Shown here: in pieces, positions 44,498-55,987 of the stretch
Position numbering within the stretch: position 1 is the first letter of the stretch
How the letters are laid out: each line of letters opens with the position of its first letter
Assembly (NCBI GenBank): GCA_964035575.1
Contig: OZ037856.1
Coordinates: 558,001-622,000 of the forward strand
From: Rhynchopus sp. YZ270_cl-10
Lineage: Eukaryota > Euglenozoa > Diplonemea > Diplonemida > Diplonemidae
DNA: 64,000 nucleotides
Direction: 5' to 3'
Made by a program: the position numbers and the translations under genes
The notes under the pieces: model-generated
The model's input: only the letters and a program-made list of their open reading frames with translations
Told to the model about the DNA's origin: nothing
The model's database searches: none

Positions 44498-47400
44498 TCA
44501 TAGCTTTGCCCTGAGTGGCCCTGCCTGTGGAAGCTTACCAGGAGCGAGGAGGGACTGGAGGGAGAGGAACCAGGCGACCACCTGTTGTTTGGTGCTGGGG
44601 TTGTGGGCCTGCTGCTTGATGCGTTTGCTGGTGTAACCTAGCCAGAAGGAGACCTCGTTGACGGAGGTGAGGCTGGACAGAATGCTTTCAAGCGAGGAGC
44701 ACACCTTTGTCAGCACATCCGTGGTACTGCACTGCAGAAGGTTCACCAATGCGTTGATGTACAGACGCTTCTTCGCCGCAGCCTCTTGCCTTACCTTATG
44801 CGAAAACCCATTCTCGTTGTCAATAAAATACATAATGCAATGCTTCAACGCCTCCACTGTGTACATAACAAGACCTATTCCACTTGCCTCCTCTGACAAC
44901 CTGTCGTCAAACACATCCCACTCCTCAAGCATTTGACACACCGATCGGATGTTCTTTGTGAACTCCTTGAGGAGGGTGGTGGTGGGGAAGAGCTTTGGGT
45001 CCACGTAGAGACTGCCATCGTGTGCAGCGCGTGTCGGGATGCATGCATTGATGTAGAGACAGAAGCCTTTAGCGGCCTCGCGGGAGTGTTCCTTCATGAG
45101 CTTCACAACAAGAGAGTGTGCAGACAGCAGGATGAGGTTCGGGTAGCCTTTGAAGAAGAGGAGGAGGCGTGGGATAGCGTGCGCAAAGAGCTTAGCTTCC
45201 TCGGCGGACACAGCTAGGCGCAAGCAGTACAGCTTAAAGGTAAGTGTCCACAGCTGGTGTGTGTCGCTCGCGTTCTTGACCATCTTGTCGGCACGCTCAA
45301 CACCCTCAAGAAGCGTCTCCGTGTAGCGTTTGCCCTTCTTCGTTTCGTTCTCAAGCAAACGCAGCAGAACCGTCAACGACCCAGTCATCTGCATGTATTC
45401 GGTTCGTTTCTTCTGTGCATGTGCCATATTCACACGATACCGCTGCACTATCTTGTCATTCCTCCGCTCAACACTATTCAAAGGCGGAGGAAGCGGAGGA
45501 AGGAATGTGTACTTAAAAGCAGGAAAGTAACTTTCCAGAATGCTGACGCATTTGATCTTAAAGGAGGTGTCAAGAGAGGCGACTTTGTGGGTGTGCTTTT
45601 CGCTCTCGGGTGCGGCAAGGACAATGACGGCAAGGATGTTGGCGAAGGACTTCTCCAGGAAGACGCCAAACTTTTGGAATTCATGCTGTTTTTGTTTGTC
45701 CTGTCGTGCGTGGTCGAACCAGGTCCGCAGAAGCGAGTTGATGGAGAGGGCGTGCGCGTGGATAGAAGTGATGAAGGTCTCGTCGCGGCTGAGGTTCGTT
45801 TGTTTGATGACGTCGTGCAGGCCTGCTGTGTGCGGTGTAAAGATCTTGTGGTGGTTCTGCAGATGCGACGACGCAAGGAAGCTGCTGTTCACCACGGTCC
45901 GCTCTGCATCCTGGAAGATGAGCTCATCCGCAAGCACGATGTCCGTGTACTCCCGCTTCACGTTCTCCGTGAACGTCGCACGCTCCTGCTTGTTCAGGGA
46001 CTGCACCCACGCAGGAGGGAGACTCGCAACCGCAAGCACATGGCACAGCCCCGCAACACGGTTCGCAAGTGGAGGTGGCAGGGCGGTGTCCCCTAGGTCC
46101 ATCTAGTAGTGTGGGGGGAGAAGGGGGTTGGAGAAAAGGGTGACGCTTTTTTCCAGCAGTTCGTTAACTTAAGAGTGCAAAAATGAAGGTTGGGTATACG
46201 TTTGTACACATGGTACCAACGGGTGGTGTCGAGATAAAACAAGTAATGTGCCTCACGGACATAGTTCCAAAACAAAAAAGCGTGCATACCTTCATTGTCA
46301 ACGCAAATTTGCGCGTCGTTTGCAGCAGTGACGCCTGTGCTGGTGGATCCATGACTGCATGGTGTGAGGCAGCTGCACTCAACAGGCCTACCACAACAGG
46401 GTTCGCTGTCTGCGCATCCACACACTGTGTTGGTATGGTAGTTTTGTTGCAATACGGTACAAGAAAAATAATGCCCCCATGGGCTATCGAACCAAAGCAG
46501 GCCTCCTCGACCTGGGCTCTCCTGACCAATACATTAACAATACATGCCACAAAATGCAAGAAACCATACCACATCCTGCAAGGACTTAACGATTGCAGTG
46601 CGGAAGAGCCGCTCTCTGTTCGCTGCGGCACCTAAGAAATGTTCGAACAGCGACGGGTTTGGCACCGGGTTCGCAAGGAGGTGTCCGAACGCAGTGCCTG
46701 TCTGGAGCTGGAGGGAGGCTGCCTCTGTGACGACGACGAGCGACGCTGTGAGGTGGAAGAGGTCTATCGCACCGAGACGTGCTGTGTGCATAGGGGGCAG
46801 CAGGGGTGCCTGGTCCAGGATCGAGCTTACGTTGTTCACACGCACACCCAACCTGAGGAACAGGCCCAGCAGCTTCAGTGTCACCTCCGGCCAGTTGTCA
46901 ATGGACCCACGCGCCAGGCTCACCAACACAGACGACATATGTCTCAAGAAGCTGGTCGTGATGACATGCGGCCGGCTCACATCCGCAACAATAGCATCGC
47001 TCGTAAGCGCCTTTAAAGTGAACTTCACTGCGCGCGTCTCAGTCCGGTCTGTCACAAGCACCGCCACCACACGCCACAGCGCGTTGTACAGAGACAGCAG
47101 GACAGTGAACACATTGCCCGACGACTCTGCAAGCCAGCGCCGCTCGCTTATGGCAGAGATGCCTTCAACACTGCAGTCGATGAGGGACGCTTCGCTCACG
47201 GTTTGGCCCTGCAAGGTGGTTGTGCACAAAGAACAGATATTATAAGAATCCAAGCCTCTCATGCTCAGCCACCTAAACAAACGATAGCTAATGACCACGG
47301 ATGCAGGTTACACCCTGCGACCGACGCCAGAAGATACAAATAACCCTAGGCTCACGAACAGACGGATGTCTCTCGTACCCATCTAGAAAGCACCAACAGA

Positions 47401-47985
47401 TGCCGTGCGAGGCACTCCGACAAACCCACATACCTGAACGGGCGAAGGGTTCGGTGCCGAGGACGGGGTAAACACCGACTCGTGCTCGACCAATTGTGTC
47501 AGCATCTTCGCAGCAAGTACTGCGTTATTGAGAACGCTGAGGCGGATGGGTGCAGGGTCGTTTGCATGGAGGTGGCTCACGGCACGCTGCACAACGCTGA
47601 GGAGAACCTGGGTGGGGTGTCGTTAATATGACAACTCTCAATAACCCAACTTTCCCTCTATGTTTGAAAATTTTGCCATTGCCACGAGGACACCTCCATC
47701 ATTACCTTACTTTCAATGTTAAGACAGAATGCCAAACTTCGGCTTTGATACAATTATGCTATTGAATACCTGAAAAAACGTTTTGGTGATGGCGTCCGGC
47801 ATGCGCGCCATGACGTACCCTAGGTTTGCATGCACGTACTGCAGGTGCCGTGAGTCGACCACCCCTGCCCAGTCCTCGCGCCGTGCGGACCAGCTCAGCT
47901 GCAGAAGCGTGTCCTGCAGCTGCACGGTACGCGCTTTGTCTTGCGCACCTGCCGCACTGCGCGGCCTTGCCACATGCCCCTCCAT
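44498..47985 (-). CDS. Helical protein of unknown function, 5 exons, 922 residues
   Basis: Exons 47985-47770, 47607-47434, 47208-46570, 46424-46290 and 46102-44498, all phase 0. Donors GTATTC, GTATGT, GTATGG and GTATGC; acceptors CACCCAG, CTTGCAG, CAACACAG and ACTACTAG. It is predicted almost wholly alpha-helical, with many Leu/Val/Ala-rich helices (VLLSLYNALWRVVAVLVTD; WTLTFKLYCLRLAVSAEEAK; LILLSAHSLVVKLMKEHSRE) in the manner of HEAT or ARM solenoids, but no repeat register was proven. No catalytic motif. I do not recognise the family; nuclear transport or assembly scaffolds are possible by fold only. The last acceptor falls directly before an ATG, so exon 5 (534 residues) could instead be a separate intronless gene. 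Intron 2 contains a loop-conserved hairpin. Confidence 0.8.
46455..46530 (-). repeat. tRNA-like sequence in an intron
   Basis: The minus strand holds a five-pair stem CAGGT/GCCTG closing a 7-base loop (CGAGGAG), and a T-arm-like TGGTTCGATAGCCCA matching box B. Position 33 would be G, not U, and the D arm and acceptor stem are poor, so it is a tRNA relic or SINE head, not a working tRNA. It lies in intron 3 of the 922-residue protein gene. Confidence 0.45.
47246..47274 (+). repeat. Loop-conserved hairpin copy near an intron acceptor
   Basis: AATCCAAGC, CTCTCAT, GCTCAGCCACC. It sits in intron 2 of the 922-residue protein gene, about 40 bases before the acceptor. Confidence 0.6.
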
Positions 47986-48125
47986 TGTGTTGCCTTCTGG
48001 GGTGGGGTTGGTAGAGGGAAAGAGGGGGAGAGAGAGAGAGTGCAAAAGGTATAAAAAATCCGTCCCAATCTCGTTAAATACTACAAAAAAAAATACTGTG
48101 TTCTATCTAGGAATAAAGGAAACCC

Positions 48126-48986
48126 TCATGCCACTGTCAGCCCGGCCCCATCAACCTTGTGGACCTGAAGGCGGTGGAGGAGAAGGGACAGCTGGCTTGG
48201 GTATTGGAACGGGCAGTTGTCTACCTGGCAGATGAACCACTGTCCGTGGTCTGCAGTTTCCTTGTGGTTGGCGAGCTCTTCGAAGCCGTTGCAGATGAGG
48301 TTGCAGACCTCGCAGATGCAGGGGTCGCTGTCGGCGGTTGCGTACTGACTGCTGACACCTCCCCCACCTCCTCCACCTCCCTGCCCAGGCACACCACCCA
48401 ACGCTGACTGCGTCGCCAACGGCGTCTTCGGGTGCAACGGAATCTGATAATCCGGGATCTCCTCCTCCTGACGTCGCGACGCCAGCAGAGCACGCTCCCG
48501 CTCTGGAAGCACGGACCGCAGAATCTCCTCCCGTTCATGATTAGTGATGCGCTCTTGATGTCGTCTTGACGACTGTGGTGATCCATTTGCACTGCCGTCA
48601 CCACCCTTTGCACCGAAGCGATTCGGCGAGGAGCTCTGGACCGACGGCGCGTTAAACACAGCATCAGAGGGCGGTGCGTACTGTGGTGTTGGTGCTGGGG
48701 AGGGTTGGTAGTACGGCTCCCGACGGATTGGGACGGAGGGGGCGCGTGGTACTTCGGAGAGGGCAGTGGTGTGGTGGCGGTCGTGTGAGGGATATCGCTC
48801 TGGGGCGTGGGTGGTGGTGGTGGATGTGTTGGCAGTGGTGTGCTTCGGCATGCGAACACCAGGCGGGTGTGGCCGCGGTGCTGCCTTGATGGGGTGGATG
48901 ACGTTGCGTTCTGGCTCGACAAGAAAACCGCCCTCGGGTGTTTCCCACTGTGGTTTATTGTTGTTTTTTTTGGGGTCTTTTGACAT
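48126..48986 (-). CDS. C2H2-type zinc finger protein, 286 residues
   Basis: Single open exon with ATG at 48986. The first 200 residues are Pro/Ser/His-rich and probably disordered; a basic, Arg/Glu-rich helix (HEREEILRSVLPERERALLA) lies near 150-170, then a Gly run. Two zinc fingers sit at the C-terminus: CEVCNLICNGFEELANHKET (Cys-x2-Cys, His, and a second His just after) and CQVDNCPFQYPSQLSLLLHR (Cys-x4-Cys, His) with LQVH after it. The two-finger, C-terminal arrangement suggests RNA or DNA binding. No specific family was recognised. It lies 140 bp downstream of the start of the 922-residue gene, in the same orientation. Confidence 0.8.
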   Translation of the reverse strand: MSKDPKKNNNKPQWETPEGGFLVEPERNVIHPIKAAPRPHPPGVRMPKHTTANTSTTTTHAPERYPSHDRHHTTALSEVPRAPSVPIRREPYYQPSPAPTPQYAPPSDAVFNAPSVQSSSPNRFGAKGGDGSANGSPQSSRRHQERITNHEREEILRSVLPERERALLASRRQEEEIPDYQIPLHPKTPLATQSALGGVPGQGGGGGGGGVSSQYATADSDPCICEVCNLICNGFEELANHKETADHGQWFICQVDNCPFQYPSQLSLLLHRLQVHKVDGAGLTVA

Positions 48987-49765
48987 TTATTAAATTCCGG
49001 TTCTCCATATGGGTCAAACGAAATTATATTCGCAGACTTTCTGATAAGGTGAGGCGTAAAGAAATAAGTTAAAAGTGCAAACGCCTCAAAGTTGAGCCAA
49101 AACTAGACGATATCATCCGCCAACTGATCTTGATAACAATAAAAATATAACAGTGGCTTTTTCGTTGAACGCAGAATTCTTTTCACTCGTAGGAGTGGAC
49201 TTAATTTTTCGTCTCTGAGAGGCCCACCCGGCAACCCATCCTACCGTCTACCACCGTACCACCATGGCCCACGCAAACAATCAAAGCCCTTTCCTTGATC
49301 AAAATGTTATGGCGCGGCAGCGTCATAGGCTGCAGTTTGATTATTTGGGCGCTGTGAATGGTGTAATGCCATTGAACTACGGCAATGAAAATTCAGCTGG
49401 TTTGAATTATACTATGACTGGAAGGAAAGCAGTCACGGATGGTCAGGTTCCGCAAGGCGCCATTGCTACCGTGATGGTTCAGTTCACGGGTCGTATCAGC
49501 TTTCATTGGACTCGGAGTGGGAGGACTAGGAGTCGGAGGTGACGGTGTCGGTGGACTTGGAGTCGGAGGACTAGGATGAACTACAGAACTTTCGTTGAAC
49601 GCAGCCAAATAGGGGTAAAAATCTGTTTGGCGCAAGGTGAAAGGAAGCAAGGGGAAATACTGGTATACAAGATCTGAACGTTGGCTTTCTTTTTGTCTAG
49701 TTTCTTAATAACCTACATGTTTGGGGGGAAAAAAAAAACGCATTTTTAAGATGAAACAAATATAC
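48987..49765. other. Intergenic or intron sequence with inserted segment
   Basis: The 3' exon(s) of the WW-domain gene should lie here but could not be placed. It contains a GTGCAAACGCCTC copy (49065-49100) and a 430-bp insertion. Confidence 0.5.
49175..49604 (+). other. 430-bp inserted segment with 92-codon open frame
   Basis: TTTCGTTGAACGCAG occurs directly before (49160-49174) and again at the end (49590-49604). The surrounding sequence (CGCCAACTGATCTT before, AGCCAAATAGGG after) resembles an uninterrupted copy at 58575-58635, supporting insertion. A plus-strand frame starts at 49264 after a CACC leader (MAHANNQSPFLDQNVMARQR; then QFDYLGAVNGVMPLNYGNEN) and runs into a 15-bp minisatellite (GGAGTCGGAGGACTA, about 49508-49578). 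The protein is unrecognised and there is no poly(A). It is the only plus-strand frame with protein-like composition in the window. Confidence 0.5.
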
Positions 49766-50281
49766 CTGGACCTCCTGTGTTATTCTGTTGTGGAAATACT
49801 CGCGTCCGGTGCTGCTGTCGACGTAACGACACCAGACGCGGAGTGGGCTGTCCTTGATGTATTTGTTGACGAGGAGGAACATGAGCTGCTCCTCCTGGCC
49901 TGTGTAGAGGTCGAGGATGAGGTCCGCTGCGCAGATGCGTGAAGGGTTGTTGCGTTCGTAGAATTTGATGATCTCGTCGCGGTGTGGGTTTGTGCGTGAA
50001 ATGGCATACTGCTGCACGAGGTGTTCATACATCGTGGGCTCTTTGCCTTCAAACCTTGTCAAGATCTCTCCTATGAGGGGCAGCTTGTCTGGGTCACGCG
50101 CAGTGAAGAAGGCCACCAACGTCTCACGGTCAGCCTCCGGTTCAATCAACCTCCCACGCTGCTGTGTCACAGCCTCACCGCATGGCTTCGCAATGTCCTC
50201 TAATAACGCCACCTTCGCAGCACGCAGCAACTCCGACTCGGTCACCACAGTGCCCAAGTGGATGCCCCCACCGTGCGACAT
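49766..50281 (-). CDS. WW-domain protein, 5' exon (172 residues), 3' end not found
   Basis: ATG at 50281 (MSHGGGIHLGTVVTESELLR). Residues 1-140 form a helical region with FFTARDPDKLPLIGEILTRF and YEHLVQQYAISR. The exon ends inside a WW domain: LRVWCRYVDSSTGREYFHNR, then ITQEVQ, stopping at GTATAT (49765). WW domains bind Pro-rich ligands; the first Trp, the GR-x-YF-x-N strand and the Thr are present, while the second Trp and Pro should come from the next exon. Reading through the donor gives an unlikely tail that stops at 49697. The most obvious acceptor downstream (CAAACAG before 49629) does not restore the second Trp. The expected next exon may have been displaced by the 430-bp insertion. 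The N-terminal composition recalls ciliary WW proteins such as CEP164, but this is weak. Confidence 0.7.
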
Positions 50282-51500
50282 CACATTAACAATGTGACGT
50301 CAAAATTTGAAATACAACAGCCAAATAATTTAGTAGACAACGTCTAAATCGAACCTTTTTTGTGTACTGTGTTGAGGTTGTTTTAAGGATGGTAGAGGGG
50401 AAAGGAGGAAAATGAGGTGAAGGTGGTTATGGTGAGGGTTTGAGGCTGAAAACAAAAGACCCCGGCCAACCAGGTCAAAAATCATGAGGAAAACTAAAAA
50501 ATGTTCTGACTAATAGACAGCTTGGGTGCCACGTCAAAACAAAGAATAGGAAATCTCTATCAAAGATCTCCCAACTCACAGAGAAGCTGCGACGCTAAAG
50601 CGGGTTGAGAAGGGAAAGGAGGGAAAGGAGGGAGGGAGGGAGGACGCTTTCTTTCGGTTCTTGACGTAGAATCATTCAATTTGATGGGGGGGGGGAAAGG
50701 GGGAGGTGAAAGGGGGGGGAAGGAAAAGGCGTCCCCGTTCTGCACGTTAGAGGTCGGTCGGGAAGAGAAGGGTGTTTGCAGAAGTATACCATGTGGGGAA
50801 GAACAAAAATAAAAGAAAATTTGAAAAGATGAACGTGCCTCTCGTGCACAAAGCGCATCTAAACAATGGGGGTTTTTTGATAATTAGTTTTGTTTTTTGA
50901 TAACTGAACATCTGATATTCGGTGAACGTGGCCGGAATACGAATAGGCTCGCGGATTTCACGCAGCGCGAAAGAAAAAAAAAATCCACCTGAAAAAGAAG
51001 AAAAAAAATCACACAGCGCAACCCCCACAAAAAACGATTTACCTCCCTGTTGAAAGCCCTCCTCCCTTTTTTCAAAAAAAACCTCATATTTTTCTGCCAT
51101 TTTGAGCCCCAAAATTGAGATCCAACAATGAGGCGCTTTTCCCCCAGGGGAAATCAGGGTGAAATCGGGCGAAATAGCACCCAAACGCACCAGGGGTAGA
51201 ATACCCCAAGCAACAAGCAAAAAAAATGAGAAAAATAAGATTTCCCCCCTTCCCCTTCCCCCCCCCACCCGCCCCCTTTTTTTCTGAACGAAGGTACTTC
51301 CCATGAGACAGAATACCATTTTGATTGATTTTGGGCAATGTATATTTCGACCACATATTGATTTACTGAAAACTGAACCGGAACAACAAAAACTGAGACC
51401 AAAAGGAGGATGTGTGGGGGGACGGGACTGCTTTGAGGCTAGGACGAGATACCGCGCCCCGGAACTAGCAAGACAAGACACAAACGGACGCTGCTGCAGG
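50282..51500. other. Intergenic with hairpin, no gene seen
   Basis: Hairpin copy at 50827-50860. G-rich and purine-rich tracts at 50600-50730 and AT-rich sequence elsewhere. The long minus-strand frame across 50747-51500 lacks protein character. Confidence 0.6.
50827..50860 (+). repeat. Loop-conserved hairpin copy, GTGC-type stem
   Basis: AGATGAACGTGC, CTCTCGT, GCACAAAGCGCATCT. Stems GTGC/GCAC and AGATG/CATCT. It replaces CTAAGC/GCTTAG with full base pairing kept. Confidence 0.75.
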
Positions 51501-54500
51501 TCATGCCGTCTTCCTGGCAGGTTTCTTCTCTGTCTTCCGCCGCTTGGTCTTCGGTGCCTTCCTCGAGCCCTGGTCCTTCTCGATAGGGGTAATGATCTCT
51601 CCTGCCTCTGTCTTTGTCGCAGGGCGGGTGTGGCGACGTGTCGACGATTCGGTGTTCCCTGTTTAGTGAAAATGATAAAATATTTCGTCAGACTTAACAG
51701 AGAAAGAGAGTAAATAATGTCCAAATGGGAAAAAAACGTCAAAAAACCGTTCAAAAATTACCCTCTGAATTAGAAAATAATGGTTGGTGTAAAAAGATTC
51801 TCGAATACTTCGGAAAATAAAATAGAGAAAAAAAAGGTAAGAATGAATGCCCAGGAGTTAACCACTCTGTCTTGAGTTTGTTTTTTTTTTTGTGTACAGT
51901 GTTCAATAAATACGGTTGCATACAGTCAGGCCCAACAGGGGTCTCCATCGACGCCTCAAACTGCTGAGGGCTGCGGTACGGGAACGGGATCTTGCCCAGG
52001 GTGTACTTATCGGGGGTGGGCTCCTCATTGAGGATGACGTTCTTGAGTTTGTAGTCCTTGCGCTTCTGTCTTGCGACGTCAACCTTTGCGGCTCTCTCCG
52101 CTTCGAGCTCAGCCTTACGTTCCTGTGTGGGGTGGGTGGGTGTGAAGAATATAGAAACTGATGACGTTTTCACTAAAAATGATTCAGATATTCTTTCAAT
52201 CGAAAGATGGAGTTTTGTCCACCAGCACTAAAAAGAACATTGGTCATAATTGAAATAAAAGGGACTCTTTGAGGTGATCTCGTACTAAAATAAAGAAAAA
52301 AGGTAGCATACTCTGGACTTCTGGTTGAGCGTCTCATCCTCTCCACCCCATTCACCCCAACCCGGGAGGGCCTGGTTTCTGTCGATGGCTTCGACCTCCT
52401 TGTCAACCTCTGCATCCTTCTCCTTTTGGAACTCCGCTGCGAGTGTGTCTGCGGCGAAGGCTCTGGAGACAAGGTAGTCCTGGTTCATGGAGATGCCGTC
52501 TGACGTCTCAATCTCTGTGTCCTTGGCCTTGCGCTTCTTGCCCTTCTTGCGCTTCGGCTCCTCCACCTCTGCTGGCGCTGCTGCCTCAACAGGCGCAGCC
52601 TCCTCTGCATCATCTGCGTCCTCTGTGTCCTTCTGCACCTTGGACTTCTTCTTGATCACACGCTTCACAATACGTCTGCGCTTGGGTCTCAACAGCTCCT
52701 TCACATCCTCGTCGTCTGCCACAGCGACAGCGGTGTGCACAGCCTTCGAGTCGGTATCGCGTGTGCGCTTGAGGCAGGACCGTGGTTTGTCGTCGTCAAG
52801 CCCCGCCGCCTGCTTCGTAGAGATGTCCTCACCCACAAAGTCGTCCGTCACTGCGGCTGCCCCAGCATTCCGCACCTTCTTCCCCGAGGCGCGCTGTGGC
52901 GCAACAACGTCGCCCTGACCGCTGAAGCGGACACGGCCGACCTTCTTGACCTTCTTGACACGCACCTCCTCGCCCTCCTCGGCGTCTGCCTCCGCACCGG
53001 TGTCGGGCTTCTCTCTGTTGCAAGGTGGTGTTGGAAAAAATATGTGCAAGGTTTTATATTAAAGTGTAAGGCATTGTGAAGGTGGAGGTGGCAACTACAG
53101 TTTTTAGAAAACTGTAGAGAATGCGCTCCACTTTTTTTTGTAATTCCGAAGTGCAGTGCTGTGATGGTTAAGGTAGAGTTGCATACCCTGCGTGGTAGTT
53201 GTCGACCTCGTCTTCCAGGTTGTCGATTTGGCGCAATAAGTCCTGAGGGTGGGGTGGGGTGGGGTGGGGTGGAGTGGTGTTGTGCTTCGCAAAGTGGCGT
53301 AGATGTGATATGTGATATGTGTGACATGCAATACGTAGACAATATGCATACCGCTTTGTCGTTCTGCTCGGAGCGCTGCATAAACTTCATCGCAAAGAGA
53401 CCCTTCTTCTTGGGTCCGTCAGTGTTGACCTCGTCGCGCAGTTTGCTGAAGATGTCCGACTTGCCGCCCGCACTCATGAGTGTGTCAATCTCCTTCGTCT
53501 CCACGCCGTCCGAGTCAGAGGAGTAGCCATCGTCAGACCCGCTTCCGCCCTTGTTGTACTGTGCGTCTTCCACAGTCTCGTCCATCTTCTTCAGCAGTTG
53601 CTGGCGGTTGCGTGAGTCGGCGGAAAGCGCGTTCTGCGCACCCTTGTCGAACTTCGCCATCGCCTTCATGTTCTTCATCCACTGACTCTTGTTCTTGTGG
53701 CGCACGTTCATACGTGTCTCCGCACGCAGCTTCATCATCTCCTCCTTCTTCTTCTTGAGCGCAGCCTCCGGGTCCACAAGCGCAAGCAGTTCAAGCTTCT
53801 TGTCCTTCGACTTCTCCTTCTCCTTCCTGAGCATACGACGGTAGATCTTCGACTTGATCTTCTTCACGCGCTTCTTCTTCTCGTGCTCGTAGCTCATCAC
53901 GTTCTTGAGACGCGAGACTGTGGTGTTAGCATCGGAGTCCTTGTCAACAAGCTGGAAGACATCGTTCTGCAGCTTCACAAAGTCGCTTGTCTTGATCTCC
54001 TCTTCGGGCTCGTCGCTGCGCAGCCCTGCGGATGTGAGCATCGAGGCAATCTCCTTCTCCATGTCGGTGCTGGGTGTGGCGGTGATACCTGCCGTGCTTG
54101 TGTTGGGCTTTTGAATCGGGTTTGGCTCGGGGAGGGGGTACTTCGAGAACTCACGCTTTCTGTTCTCACGGATGGTAGGGTTCCACTGGTCGAGCTCCTT
54201 CTCGACACCTTCTGCCGCAAGCTTGCGTTCTCTGGTGTCCTTTTCGTACTGCTCTTCTGGGGTTTGGATGAGTTTGCTGGTGTCCTCGCTTTTGGAGAGT
54301 TTGGAGAGCGACTTTTGGAGACGCTTGGCGGATTGGGCGTCACGGTCTTCTGTGACGTTGAGAGAGGCGATCAGGTCTTGGAGGTCGGGGCGTTCGACGG
54401 TGCGGAGGGAGGAGGACTCGAACTCGGATTCTTTGCGGGTTTCGATGACCTTTGGCTTGTAGGAGGACTTCTTGGTGGCGGCTTCCTTGCCGTCGAGGAG

Positions 54501-54962
54501 GTCGGAGAGGTTGATCATGTCGTTGTCGCCTTCGGATGAGGAGTCCGAGCCTTCGTCGACAGACTCGTCTGATGCGTAGATGCGCTCCTCCTCGGGTGCA
54601 GGGGTCTTCTTCTTGCCACCCTTCGACCGTGTCGCTCTCTTCTCCTCTAAATCCTCGAACATCTTCTTCAGCCCTTCGTCGCTGCTCCCAAACGCCATAT
54701 CACTGTCAATGTCCTCGTCGTCCTCAATCATCTGGTTGTCGTCGCTCATCTCCCCAGAGGTCAGCGACACATCGTCGTGCTGCTTCAGCCGGCGCGGCAC
54801 ACCATCCCCTACCCCACGGCTTTTCTTTGTCGCAGAAGGCTTCTTCGCTGCCTTCCCCTTTGCCGGGGTGCCCTTCGCGCCCTTAGATCCCTTAGACCCT
54901 TTCACGCCTTTCCCAGAAGAGCCTTTGCCCTTTCCTTTGCCCTTCCCGCCTTTCCCACCCAT
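51501..54962 (-). CDS. UTP14: U3 snoRNP / SSU processome protein UTP14, 5 exons, 908 residues
   Basis: UTP14 is a nucleolar component of the small-subunit processome, needed for 18S rRNA maturation, and activates the helicase DHR1. Exons 54962-53352, 53242-53187, 53014-52312, 52122-51924 and 51658-51501, phases 0, 2, 0, 1 in turn; all donors GTATGC. After a Lys/Gly-rich N-terminus and acidic stretches comes the core: VKKIKSKIYRRMLRKEKEKS, MNVRHKNKSQWMKNMKAMAK, then PGWGEWGGEDETLNQKSR and LKNVILNEEPTPDKYTLGKI, PFPYRSPQQFEASMETPVGP. The final Trp codon of GPDWN is split across the last intron (T|GG), and the last exon gives TKTEAGEIITPIEKDQG with a basic tail, as in human and yeast UTP14. Exon 2 is only 56 nt. 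Length fits the family (human 771, yeast 899). Confidence 0.96.
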
Positions 54963-55450
54963 CGTTGAATATGATTTCCTGTGTATCCCCTGAGTGTAAA
55001 AATATTGAGAGAGGGGTAAGAATTCTCAGGGGTAAATAATTCAGAAGAAGAAGAAGTTTGATAAGATGAACCGTAGCGCTTCGGCACTGTGGACAACAAA
55101 AAAAAAAAAATCGTTGTGCTGCAGGGCGTTATGCCAAAAAAAAAAGAGGAATGTCATTCAGCCTGAATAGAAGGAAGACAGAAAGAAAAGGAAATTCAAT
55201 TATATTTTTGAATATATTCGCTAAATTCAAGTTTTCTTTTCAAGAACAGGCCTCTTTTTTATGCGGGAAAGATGGCACTCCCTTGGAGGGAGAAGAAATT
55301 TAAAAATGAGCTAGTCACCAAACAATTTTGTGAAGAACGTAACCACCAAAAACGTAACCTGGTACAGATCTCAAAGTAAAAGAAGAAAAAGACGTTCAGC
55401 AATAGAACGCTCTGTGTAAACTGACTGAAGGGTTTCTTTGAAAACCCCCT
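54963..55450. other. Intergenic with degenerate hairpin
   Basis: AGATGAACCGTAGCGC, TTCG, GCACTGTGG at 55064-55090 resembles the hairpin family about 100 bp upstream of UTP14. The rest is AT-rich. Confidence 0.5.
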
Positions 55451-55987
55451 CTATTCCCTTGCCCTCCCGTTTAGCCGGGGGTTGATGTTGAAGGCACATT
55501 TGTTATTGATGCATGCGAAGCCATTGGCTTTGGGGCAGTCGCAGGTTGTGATGAAGCCTTCGCCGCAGTCGTTGGTGTGTCTTTCTAGGTATTGGTGAAA
55601 ACGTGACATAACTGCGTCACTGACACCAATACGTGCAACGAGGTCTCTTGTACAGCCACAGCTGGTTCCAGGAAGAACAGTGCCGCATTCATGATCGTTC
55701 GTGCAAACCTGGATTTCAAACAGAGCAGTGTTGTACTGTGTGCGCACCTCATCGCAGGTCAGATCCCCGATAGCACCCAGCGCCGACGTCGTGTACTGAC
55801 ACCGCCCTTCCCTGCAGTCGAAGGTGCCACCACATTGCCGCACCACCTCGGGGACCTGGCAGGCCTCGTTGTCGTTGCAAGGTATGCGTGCGACGTTGCT
55901 CGCAACGTTGTCGCACACAGCGCTGGAGGACAGCGCACTCCCCGAAGGCAAACACATCACAGCAAACACGCAAAGCAAAGCCCTCAT
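55451..55987 (-). CDS. Secreted cysteine-rich protein, 178 residues
   Basis: Starts MRALLCVFAVMCLPSGSALS, a clear signal peptide (positive n-region, hydrophobic core, cleavage near Ser-Ala-Leu-Ser). The mature part has about 15 cysteines, including CREGRC, CGC, CDC and a late C-INNK-C pattern, so many disulfides are expected, typical of extracellular protist proteins. No catalytic motif or known family. One exon. A TATTTACACT leader precedes the ATG. Likely exported or in a secretory compartment; function unknown. Confidence 0.85.
   Translation of the reverse strand: MRALLCVFAVMCLPSGSALSSSAVCDNVASNVARIPCNDNEACQVPEVVRQCGGTFDCREGRCQYTTSALGAIGDLTCDEVRTQYNTALFEIQVCTNDHECGTVLPGTSCGCTRDLVARIGVSDAVMSRFHQYLERHTNDCGEGFITTCDCPKANGFACINNKCAFNINPRLNGRARE

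Noticed and set aside
46455-46530. Functional tRNA gene (anticodon-like loop CGAGGAG)
   Set aside because: No U33, weak D arm and acceptor stem; better seen as a tRNA-like repeat.
50747-51500. Long minus-strand frame downstream of the UTP14 stop
   Set aside because: It overlaps the last UTP14 exon in another frame and has Phe-rich low-complexity sequence.
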